A stretch of DNA of 64,000 nt from a virus: positions 1 to 64,000 of the IMG/VR virus record IMGVR_UViG_3300017917_004266, one strand, 5' to 3'. The notes beneath the pieces are model-generated. The model had not been told where the DNA came from. It ran no database searches and saw only the letters and a program-made list of their open reading frames with translations. Positions 26,812 through 35,632 of this stretch are shown piece after piece. Every line of letters starts with the position of its first letter. The stretch's first letter is position 1. The translations under genes were made by a program, and so were the position numbers.

Positions 26812-29800
26812 AGAACGATACAAAATATTTTTTAAATGAATTAAGTGTAAGAACTGGAAATTATATTCTACATTATTTCTTTGATCCACTTAATTTTAGT
26901 GGTAATAATTATATTTATAATAATAGTCCATATGTAAATTATACTGGATTTTATAGTGGGCAAAATTTAATAAATAATTTAAATTCTAAAACTGGTTATC
27001 TTTATTTTAGTGGAAATAGTAGAATAGATATATCTTTAAAAGATTTTAATACAGAACAATTTACTTTTATTTATTCTTATGAAAAAACTAATAATAGTCC
27101 TTGCGTTTTATTTTCTAATTTAAATACTGGTTCTAATGGCAAATACTATGGTTTTAATGTTTGCGTAAGTAATTATAATAATATTTTAATAGAATATTAT
27201 GATCCTAACAATGAATTAAAGTATTTAACTACAAATTATAATTTAGATACTAAAGGAATATTTTCTATTAGAGGATATGCAAATAATATATTTATTAGTT
27301 ATTACAATGCAGCATATGATGATTTTTATACAGAAACATTCCAAATTGATAATAATTCAATACCAAATGTAACTGGATCTATAGTTTTGGGTAGTGGTAA
27401 ATTTTCTAATTTTCCAAACTATAGTGGATATTTAAAAGACTTTATATTAATAGATCAAAATATAACAGATTTCCAATTAAATAATGTTATTAATCAGTTT
27501 GTTTATAATTTAGATCATTATTATACATTTTCTTTTGCTAATCAAGCTTATGAATATACAAATTATCCAGATAATATAACTCATATTTTTAATAGTTATT
27601 CTGGTATAACAGGATGTTTCAGTAACCAATTCTTAGATCAAACTGGAGTTATTTCTGGAAGCATAACTGGAAGTAATTATAGTTTAGATCTTACTGGAAA
27701 TAGTGGAGTTTCTACTCAATTAGATACTTCTAAATTTTTATCATTAAAAAATAAAATTAAAAAAACACAAATATTTCACGTTGGTCAAATTTTTTCTAAA
27801 ACATCAATAGTTTTATTAAATGATGGTACAATAACTGGTTGGGGATATAATAATTTTGGTCAATTATATGGAGCTCAGTCTTATGTTGGAGATTGGACAG
27901 GTTCACCAGTTGGACAATTAACTGACATTGAAGATATTGCATGTAAAAATTATAGTTGTTTAGCTTTAAAAAATGATGGAACTGTTACTGGTTGGGGTTT
28001 GAATTATCAGGGTGCAATTTATGGAACAACCGAATATAATTATCCATTTTCTGATATTTTTACTGGAAATTATAATGATACTCCACTTGGTCAATTAACA
28101 GATATTAATCAAATTGATTTAGGTTTATATTTTTCTGTTTTTCTTAAAAATGATGGAACAATTATTAGTTGGGGAGATAATACTTATGGACAAGTAGCAG
28201 GAATTAATGATAGATTTTTAGGGTATCCTCTTAAAATAAATATAACTGGCATATATCAAGATTATATATATTTATCTGGTTTAACTTTAGACTATACAGG
28301 ACAATTTAATTCGAAACCTGCTTATAAATATATCAATGATTTTGAAAATTTTGGTCTTTCCCTTTATAACAATACAACTGGCTGGATATTAGACTATAGT
28401 GGTTTATCTGATATTATTAATCTAACTGGAAATACATATGCACCACCAATAATTGATAATTTAAATATTCCATATCAAATAGTCGTTGAGAATAGTATAG
28501 ATACAGGAATTAATGTTTTATATACTTATAATTCTACTTCTGGATATATTAATAATACAAATAATTGGAGAATATTTAGAAGTGGAACTAATTGGATTGC
28601 TTATTCTGGAATTACTGGATATCAAAATACTGGAGGAAACGCTTCGGTATTACCATTAACTAATTGGTCTGGTGTTGAAGAAAATGAATTTTATGGCGAT
28701 ATTACAATAAAACCTAAATATGTTCAATTAGATTATGTATATAATAGTGATCTTAATAATAAATATACTGGTATTTTTGAAGAAACTATAGTCGCGCAAT
28801 TAACGGGAATCAAAAAAATATCAGTAGGAAATACTCATGTTTATGCACTAAAAAATGACGGAACTATTACTGGTTGGGGAAATAATCAATTTTATCAAAT
28901 TGATCCTTATAATATATCTACAATATGGAGCGGAAATTGGAATAATAATAAATTAAATTTACTAACTGGAGTATCTGATATAGAAGCTGGTTTGACTGCT
29001 GGACTAGTATTATTTAATGATAGTACAATAAGTGGTTGGGGAAATACTGGAGCTTATTCAAATAGTGGAAATTATTTAACTGGAGTAAAACAAATAGGAG
29101 CAGGTGGAAACTTTTTAAATGCTTTATTGCAAAATGAAGTATTAACAGGCTGGGGGATAACTACAGGATTTTATCCAAAAATTGCTAGTGGAGTCAAGCA
29201 ATATAATAGTTCTCAATTTGGAACATATTATGAATATATAACTGGTCAAGAAATCAAAAATCTAGTCTCTGGTAACGCGCATTTTATATACAACATAGAA
29301 GTAGAAAGACCAACTATAATAACAGAAATAACTACTGTTATCGTAAGCCAAATCTCTGGCTTTGAGAATCAAGTGCTATTTTCTGGAGTAACTGGATATA
29401 ATACTGGATGGTATAAAAATATTCCTCAATTTTGCGGGACAGGATTTCCAATGCATCTTGTATCTGGAATTATAGGAGTTATAACTGGAAATGTATTAAC
29501 TGGAATAGATATAACTACTTCATCATCTAGTTCTCAAAAAATAGTTTTAAATAATGAAACTTATCAAACTGGATTTTCTTCTGGAATTTATGATGCATCA
29601 AAGACTGGAAATTATATTTATGAATTTTCTTATATAAACAACGGATCTCAAGTTAATCTTTTTGATATCATTTATCTTGATTCTGGATTTTATAGTTCTC
29701 AATCAAAAAATATTTTTAATCGAGCCAATGGATATATTGCAAATAAAACTACCAATTTAAATTATACAAAAAATTATACTTTGCAAAAAAATCTAGATTA

Positions 29801-30488
29801 TTTGAATTCTTTAGGAGTTGATTTGCTTTTACTTAATCAATTAATAGATAATAATGATATTTTAGAAATATATTTATTTAAAATTAATAGTGGTTTAGAT
29901 ATTAATTTAAATAATTCATTATTATTAAGTAAAGCTTCTAAAAATTTTAGATTTGCAAATACTGGAGCAAATTACTCTGTAAATCTTAATGGCATTGCAC
30001 AAATTAGTGGTTTAGATTATTTACTTACTGGTACATTAGGGTCGCCAATAGCTTTATATGATATTTTTGATAATGTAGAAGGAGATTTCATAAAAACTGG
30101 CGAAGCAATATTCACTTATACTGGTGAAACAGGAAGAAGTTTAAATAATAAAGATTTCTTATATTTGAATGGCCAAAAACTAATAAGTGGTTATCATTAT
30201 AACTTTAATTCATCGAATATTAACTATAATACTGGAAATATACCTGTCACAGGTATAATTCATGCTTTCAATGTATTAATAGAGTATGATAGATATACAG
30301 GTTCAATGTATACTTTTGATTTACCTAGATTTAGTAAAAATAGTGAATTAATATGGCTTAATGGAGTTAAATTAAAATCTGATAGTTATTATGAAGTATC
30401 TGAAAATGATCAATTTTATAATCCAACTTTCTATGACAAAACAGATGTAATTATATATAATAATACGGATAATTATTTCAATGAGTAA
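26808..30488 (+). CDS. LamG-like plus RCC1 beta-propeller adhesin
   Basis: 1226 residues. Residues ~1-235 look like a LamG/concanavalin-type jelly roll (YFSGNSRIDISL ... FTFIYSYE). RCC1-type blade motifs follow: LLNDGTITGWGYNNFGQL (336-353), ALKNDGTVTGWG (386-397), FLKNDGTIISWGDNTYGQ (445-462), then a ~185-residue insertion, then ALKNDGTITGWG (680-691), LFNDSTISGWG (735-745) and a worn blade near 780. The C-terminal ~400 residues are beta-rich. Probably a tail-tip or side-fibre adhesin binding protein or glycan. ATGA-coupled to the upstream gene. Confidence 0.75.
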   Translation: MKNDTKYFLNELSVRTGNYILHYFFDPLNFSGNNYIYNNSPYVNYTGFYSGQNLINNLNSKTGYLYFSGNSRIDISLKDFNTEQFTFIYSYEKTNNSPCVLFSNLNTGSNGKYYGFNVCVSNYNNILIEYYDPNNELKYLTTNYNLDTKGIFSIRGYANNIFISYYNAAYDDFYTETFQIDNNSIPNVTGSIVLGSGKFSNFPNYSGYLKDFILIDQNITDFQLNNVINQFVYNLDHYYTFSFANQAYEYTNYPDNITHIFNSYSGITGCFSNQFLDQTGVISGSITGSNYSLDLTGNSGVSTQLDTSKFLSLKNKIKKTQIFHVGQIFSKTSIVLLNDGTITGWGYNNFGQLYGAQSYVGDWTGSPVGQLTDIEDIACKNYSCLALKNDGTVTGWGLNYQGAIYGTTEYNYPFSDIFTGNYNDTPLGQLTDINQIDLGLYFSVFLKNDGTIISWGDNTYGQVAGINDRFLGYPLKINITGIYQDYIYLSGLTLDYTGQFNSKPAYKYINDFENFGLSLYNNTTGWILDYSGLSDIINLTGNTYAPPIIDNLNIPYQIVVENSIDTGINVLYTYNSTSGYINNTNNWRIFRSGTNWIAYSGITGYQNTGGNASVLPLTNWSGVEENEFYGDITIKPKYVQLDYVYNSDLNNKYTGIFEETIVAQLTGIKKISVGNTHVYALKNDGTITGWGNNQFYQIDPYNISTIWSGNWNNNKLNLLTGVSDIEAGLTAGLVLFNDSTISGWGNTGAYSNSGNYLTGVKQIGAGGNFLNALLQNEVLTGWGITTGFYPKIASGVKQYNSSQFGTYYEYITGQEIKNLVSGNAHFIYNIEVERPTIITEITTVIVSQISGFENQVLFSGVTGYNTGWYKNIPQFCGTGFPMHLVSGIIGVITGNVLTGIDITTSSSSSQKIVLNNETYQTGFSSGIYDASKTGNYIYEFSYINNGSQVNLFDIIYLDSGFYSSQSKNIFNRANGYIANKTTNLNYTKNYTLQKNLDYLNSLGVDLLLLNQLIDNNDILEIYLFKINSGLDINLNNSLLLSKASKNFRFANTGANYSVNLNGIAQISGLDYLLTGTLGSPIALYDIFDNVEGDFIKTGEAIFTYTGETGRSLNNKDFLYLNGQKLISGYHYNFNSSNINYNTGNIPVTGIIHAFNVLIEYDRYTGSMYTFDLPRFSKNSELIWLNGVKLKSDSYYEVSENDQFYNPTFYDKTDVIIYNNTDNYFNE

Positions 30489-33400
30489 AATTAAAGTAGA
30501 AGCTATAACATTAAACGGCTCTAATGAATATATGGGAGGAAAAATTTATTATTGTAATTTTTCTCCTAATTTTAGTGAAAAACCAACGGAATTACAAATT
30601 AATGTAATTAATGAAAATGGTAATTATCAAACTCCTACGATAAATTATAATTCTCCAGTTAAGGTTAAAATAGGTTCACTTGATCTTGGAGATATGTATC
30701 CTTATAAATATAAAAATAGATATTCTTCTCAAGGAAATATATTAGAAATATCATTAATTGATCCAAGTTTTGTGCTAGATAAAATTTTTATTGGGCTAAA
30801 TGGAAAACATGGATGGATAAATAAATTTGCTAAAAGTATGCAAGATATGTCTAAAAAAACATTTAGTGAATATTTAGATTCTATCAATTCTTCTTCTTCT
30901 TCTTCTTCGGCTTCTTCATCTTCAAACGATAAAGGGTCAGATGTATTTGAAAAATTAACAGATAATTTTTGGCTTATAGGTAGACAATTTCATCCATGTG
31001 ATGAAAACAAAGACAATATTATAGATTTTGATGAAGCTTTTAATGTAGACCCATGTGATCCATGCCCATCTTGTCCAGAGGATAAATATGAAAATCGTTG
31101 TCAAGAACTTGCTTATACTACAATATTTGAAATTGGATATTCATTTAAAGATCTTGCTTCTGCATTTCAAGCTTTTAAGCCAAGGCAAGGCAGTACAGAA
31201 ATAAATATAGAAATACCAGCTGGAATATCTGGAAATAAAGATAAATATGAAAAATTTTATAGAGATTTTTTTGGACCTTTAAGAGAAGTTTTAACATCTT
31301 GGGCTAATGAATTTGGATTAAATTGGTTTTATGATATAAAAAATAAAACAGTTAGATTTATTGATATTTCAACAAAAGAGATTCAAGTTCCAGTTAATAC
31401 TATTCTAAGTTACTATAAAAATGATAAATTAATTTCTTATGAACACGAAGTCTCTTCAGAAAAAACTGTTCAAAGAGGAGCAATTTCTTGGTATGAAAGA
31501 GGTGGTGAAAGAAAAAGTTTTGATTGTTCAAAAGCCACTACTACAATTCTTTCAGCTTTATATGGAGCAGATTATTTAGGAAATAGAGGAAGAACTCTTT
31601 TAAATGGTAAAGAAGTAAATTCAAATTGTGACGTTGTTGGGTCTATTTTAAGAGGTTATAATCCATTACTTAGAGATTTATTTTGGCTTAGAACGATGTA
31701 TGGTATGAGATCATCAAAAGATATGATTCAATATATTTCAGATTTTAGTGTTACAGCAAACTCTAGTTCAAGTTCTTCTAGTGGTGATGAAGAAGAATAT
31801 GTTCTTGCAAATAATAAAGTAATACCTGAATATGGTGATATGCAAATATTAGCAGTTATAGATTGTAACTTATCAAAATCAGAAAAAGAAAAAACAATAT
31901 TTCAAAAGATAGCAAATCTTAATTATTCAGATCTTATTCTTCAAATGAATGAATTAGATGCAATTAAATTAGTAAATAATAGTGGATTTTTTGTTGTAGC
32001 ATATATTGATGAAATTGCTCTTGAAAAAAGATATGAAATGGAAGACGAGCTTTTTGACTTTTTAGGAAAATTTTATGCTAGAGAAAATTTATTCAGATTA
32101 TGTGGTTTAACTGGTAATGAAGAGTTTGTTAAAAATAATACAAATATAGAATCTGCAGATGGAAGTGCTCAAATTTATTCCAAAAGAGATGGAATAGGAA
32201 GTCATCCATTAAGTAAGTATAAATTTTATAAAAGTGGATATCTTGGTTGTATAGTAAATGATGGAAATGTTTCAAAGATTAATCCTGCAACACCAGGTAA
32301 AAAACTTCCATCAAGTACTCAAGGATTTGGATTAACATTAAGTAGAATAAATAATCAAGATGTTGTTAGCTCGTCAGATACTCCTCAAGATTATGTAAAT
32401 GCTGCGGGTGGTGCGGGATCATTATTTTCTAATAAAAAATCAAATGAAACTATACCAAGATTTGAACAAACAGCCATCATTTTAGATCGTGAACCAAAAT
32501 GGGTACCAGAACCACAAACTTTTCAAGAAAACTTTAATCAAAAAATCTCTGATAAATATGGAGAATTAGAATGGAAATTATTTGGATCAAATGGCATTCC
32601 TCCAAATTCAACTTGGATGACATCTGCTTATGGTGGTAATACTGGATTTATTAAAGATGGAACTGCTGGAAAAATTAAAGTATTTATTGTACAAACTGGA
32701 GGTTTCAAAGTAACACCTAGTTCGCCACAACAATTTGAATCAACTGTAGAACATCCAACAGATAAAACTGCAAACCAAACAAAGAAAATGCTAAGAAGAG
32801 TTGGCGGTAAATATTCTTCAGAAACAGCCATAGGTTTATTAAATAATAAATGTCATAAAATTACAATAGAAGATGGAAAAGAACTGCCAATAATATATAC
32901 TCCGCCACATACACTTGTGCCAAAAGCAACAAAAAATTTAATAGAAAAAGATGTACTAAAACAAACTGAAAGTAGAGGTGATAAAGCTACTTCATGTGAT
33001 ACTGCACTAAAATCAGAAAAATTCAGAGTCCCAGCTTATAGGGTTTATGTATCTCAATCATTTAATCAAAGTGTTACATTACCCAAAATTCAAACTGGCG
33101 TTTATACAGATATGTCTTGCGCGCAAGGCGTAAGAAGTCTAGATGTAGTTTATACAAAATTTACAAATGATGATTTTAAATCATTTACTGGTTCTAATGG
33201 ATATGGTTGTATACCAAATATGAAATATCTTAATGATTTACATGTTGCTTATACAGGAAATGTATTTTCTAATATTGATCCAGATGATAGTCTAAGTTTA
33301 GAAATTAAAGGATTACCTAGAATATCAGATTATCAAAGTGAAATTTTAAATGGACTTGAAAATATAAGTATTCAAATTACTGACCAAGGTGTTAATACAA

Positions 33401-33498
33401 ATTTACAGTATGGAACTAAATTAGTAAAAGGAATTTCTCCTGATTTATTAAAATTTCAAAACTCTAGAAGATTTGACAGACAAGCTAAAGGCGTATAA
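30481..33498 (+). CDS. Tail hub/baseplate protein with EF-hand loop and poly-Ser linker
   Basis: 1005 residues. The N-terminal ~110 residues are beta-rich. A Ser-rich linker (137-148, mostly TCT/TCA codons) is followed by a canonical EF-hand calcium loop DENKDNIIDFDE (174-185) and a Cys cluster CDPCPSC (192-198). Residues ~205-420 (FEIGYSFKDLASAFQAF; FGPLREVLTSWANEFGLNWF) resemble hub proteins of the gp27/gpD type. A second Ser run lies near 425-435. It likely forms the central hub at the tail end. It overlaps the upstream gene by 8 bases. Confidence 0.6.
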   Translation: MSKIKVEAITLNGSNEYMGGKIYYCNFSPNFSEKPTELQINVINENGNYQTPTINYNSPVKVKIGSLDLGDMYPYKYKNRYSSQGNILEISLIDPSFVLDKIFIGLNGKHGWINKFAKSMQDMSKKTFSEYLDSINSSSSSSSASSSSNDKGSDVFEKLTDNFWLIGRQFHPCDENKDNIIDFDEAFNVDPCDPCPSCPEDKYENRCQELAYTTIFEIGYSFKDLASAFQAFKPRQGSTEINIEIPAGISGNKDKYEKFYRDFFGPLREVLTSWANEFGLNWFYDIKNKTVRFIDISTKEIQVPVNTILSYYKNDKLISYEHEVSSEKTVQRGAISWYERGGERKSFDCSKATTTILSALYGADYLGNRGRTLLNGKEVNSNCDVVGSILRGYNPLLRDLFWLRTMYGMRSSKDMIQYISDFSVTANSSSSSSSGDEEEYVLANNKVIPEYGDMQILAVIDCNLSKSEKEKTIFQKIANLNYSDLILQMNELDAIKLVNNSGFFVVAYIDEIALEKRYEMEDELFDFLGKFYARENLFRLCGLTGNEEFVKNNTNIESADGSAQIYSKRDGIGSHPLSKYKFYKSGYLGCIVNDGNVSKINPATPGKKLPSSTQGFGLTLSRINNQDVVSSSDTPQDYVNAAGGAGSLFSNKKSNETIPRFEQTAIILDREPKWVPEPQTFQENFNQKISDKYGELEWKLFGSNGIPPNSTWMTSAYGGNTGFIKDGTAGKIKVFIVQTGGFKVTPSSPQQFESTVEHPTDKTANQTKKMLRRVGGKYSSETAIGLLNNKCHKITIEDGKELPIIYTPPHTLVPKATKNLIEKDVLKQTESRGDKATSCDTALKSEKFRVPAYRVYVSQSFNQSVTLPKIQTGVYTDMSCAQGVRSLDVVYTKFTNDDFKSFTGSNGYGCIPNMKYLNDLHVAYTGNVFSNIDPDDSLSLEIKGLPRISDYQSEILNGLENISIQITDQGVNTNLQYGTKLVKGISPDLLKFQNSRRFDRQAKGV

Positions 33499-33500
33499 AA

Positions 33501-35597
33501 ATGATAACAAATAATTTTTTATATAGAAATTTTCTAAATCAAACTGGAGATTTTAATACTAGTTGGTTAATTTCTATTGATAATACAACTGGATCTGGAA
33601 AATTTGGTATAAGTGGAACAGGAAATATTTATGGTTATACAATTAAAAGCGGAGAAATATATGATCCATATAATAATTTACTAGGGTCATATACATCAAA
33701 TAAATCTTTTTCATTAAAAAATGATATAATAAATTCTAAAGATACATTATACTATAATAATAACCCAAAATATTTTTTTAAAACTGGAAATTTTTTTAAT
33801 GGACATAATTATAATTACTTCTTCGTTGATCCTACTGGATTAAATTTAGATTTTGATTTTATTATCAAAGGGGAAGCCACAACCTTACAAATATCTGGAT
33901 TAAATATAAGATCTAAAAATGATAATACAAATGAAATAATAAATTATGTAACTGGAAGAATTGTCAATAATAAACCAGAATTAAATGTTAAAATTTTTGA
34001 TGGATTTATAAGTAGTAATCCACAGTTTACATTATCTGGATTACCATTATCATTTTATGATACTGGATATTTTTATATAATAACAGATTCTGGAACAACA
34101 CAATTTAATAATAGAAATTTTACATTACCAATTACATTTAATACAAATTATGGACAAATATCTTTTGATTTTAATCTTATAAATCAATATATACCATTGC
34201 AATTTTCTAGCCTTATAGTAACTCCAAGCGGGAGTGTAAATATTTTTGACAATCAAGTTTTAGCATTCAGTGTCCAATATGGAACTAATAGTGGTTCATA
34301 TTTAGATATAGAATTAAATTATATAAGTGGTTCTACTGGATTTTTTAGTGGAAATATACCTTCCACAGGATATGTTACAGATACAATTTCTGGTATTATA
34401 ACTGGCTCTGGCTATCTAGAAAAAATATTAAATGCTCAAGTTCTTTTAACTGGATATAGCCCTTACAAAGAAATTAATGACTCTGGTTATGTTACTGGTT
34501 TAAAAATAAATAAATTTATATATGCTACTGGAGATGTAAATTTAAATTATTCTATTTCTGGTACTGGCTTAGGAACTGGATACGTTTATTTAACAATACC
34601 ATCTAGCGGAGAAATAACTGTAACAGTTTCTGGCGCGGTTCCATATATCGGTGGAGGACCTTTATTTTATAAAACTGGTGGATTTATTTCAACTGGATCT
34701 AGTGTTGATATAAATAATAATCCTATAGAAATTACTGGATTTTCTAGTAATGTAACTAATTTTGTTACAGCTTTTTATACTGGAATAATAACTGGAGTAT
34801 ATTTAACAACTGGTCAATATTCAAATAAACTATTTACTGGTCTTCATACTGGATCATTAGCTGGAAAAGAAGTTATTGGTAAACCATATTATCAATTAGC
34901 TACTGGATTTGGAACAGGAATAAGTAAAACTGGAATTGTAGATGCAGATTTTTTTAGATTTTTTGAAGGAGGAAATTACTTCTTTACAAAAAATATAACT
35001 GGTATATCTGGTTTTTTTGCACTTAGTGATTCAAATAGAGTTATAACTGGTTTATCTGGAATATTAACTTGTAAACAAAGTTTAGAAAATTTTAATTATT
35101 CTGGAGTATCAAAAATTACTGGAATAAATAATTTTAATATATATATTGATGAGTGTGATGAAGAAACTATAATGTTTTATTTCTTAGCTACTGGCCGCGC
35201 TTCAGAAGGATTTAAATTATATACTTCTTTAGATAATAAAATTATAGAAGAAAAAAATATTCCTAAATTTATTATAGTCGCAACTACTGGAAATGAAACA
35301 GAATTAGCATATCTAGAGAATTTACAAAATTTAACTGGAAATTCTTATGGTACTGGAATAAGAACTAGGATATCTCATTTAGGAAATACTATAAGTGGTA
35401 GTGGATATTTTAGTGGATTATTTTCGGAAGGTGCTTGCGAAAATAATGGAATATGGGAACATAATTTTGTAAATTATACAATTACTACAGGAAATTTTTA
35501 TACAAATAATTATATTAATAAATTTTCAAGTAAGATATTATCTTCAGAAGAAAATATAATTGAAGATTTTAATTATATTAAATTTAATATATTATGA
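33501..35597 (+). CDS. Thr-Gly/Ser-Gly-rich beta-structured adhesin
   Basis: 698 residues with a striking density of TG and SG dipeptides at loose 8-12 residue spacing (SGTGLGTGYVYLTIP; TGLHTGSLAGKEV). The pattern suggests many short beta-strands with Gly turns, such as a beta-solenoid or stacked beta-sandwiches. No enzyme motif seen. Located among baseplate and adhesin genes; a structural/receptor-binding role is inferred. Confidence 0.55.
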   Translation: MITNNFLYRNFLNQTGDFNTSWLISIDNTTGSGKFGISGTGNIYGYTIKSGEIYDPYNNLLGSYTSNKSFSLKNDIINSKDTLYYNNNPKYFFKTGNFFNGHNYNYFFVDPTGLNLDFDFIIKGEATTLQISGLNIRSKNDNTNEIINYVTGRIVNNKPELNVKIFDGFISSNPQFTLSGLPLSFYDTGYFYIITDSGTTQFNNRNFTLPITFNTNYGQISFDFNLINQYIPLQFSSLIVTPSGSVNIFDNQVLAFSVQYGTNSGSYLDIELNYISGSTGFFSGNIPSTGYVTDTISGIITGSGYLEKILNAQVLLTGYSPYKEINDSGYVTGLKINKFIYATGDVNLNYSISGTGLGTGYVYLTIPSSGEITVTVSGAVPYIGGGPLFYKTGGFISTGSSVDINNNPIEITGFSSNVTNFVTAFYTGIITGVYLTTGQYSNKLFTGLHTGSLAGKEVIGKPYYQLATGFGTGISKTGIVDADFFRFFEGGNYFFTKNITGISGFFALSDSNRVITGLSGILTCKQSLENFNYSGVSKITGINNFNIYIDECDEETIMFYFLATGRASEGFKLYTSLDNKIIEEKNIPKFIIVATTGNETELAYLENLQNLTGNSYGTGIRTRISHLGNTISGSGYFSGLFSEGACENNGIWEHNFVNYTITTGNFYTNNYINKFSSKILSSEENIIEDFNYIKFNIL

Positions 35598-35602
35598 TTA
35601 GG

Positions 35603-35612
35603 TAGTGTAAAA
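35603..35612 (+). promoter_or_regulatory. TAGTGTAATA-type box, copy 7
   Basis: TAGTGTAAAA in the gap before 35633, followed by two AAGGAAAA-type ribosome-binding sequences before the ATG 20 bases on. Confidence 0.5.
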
Positions 35613-35632
35613 TATATAAAGGAAAAAGGAAA

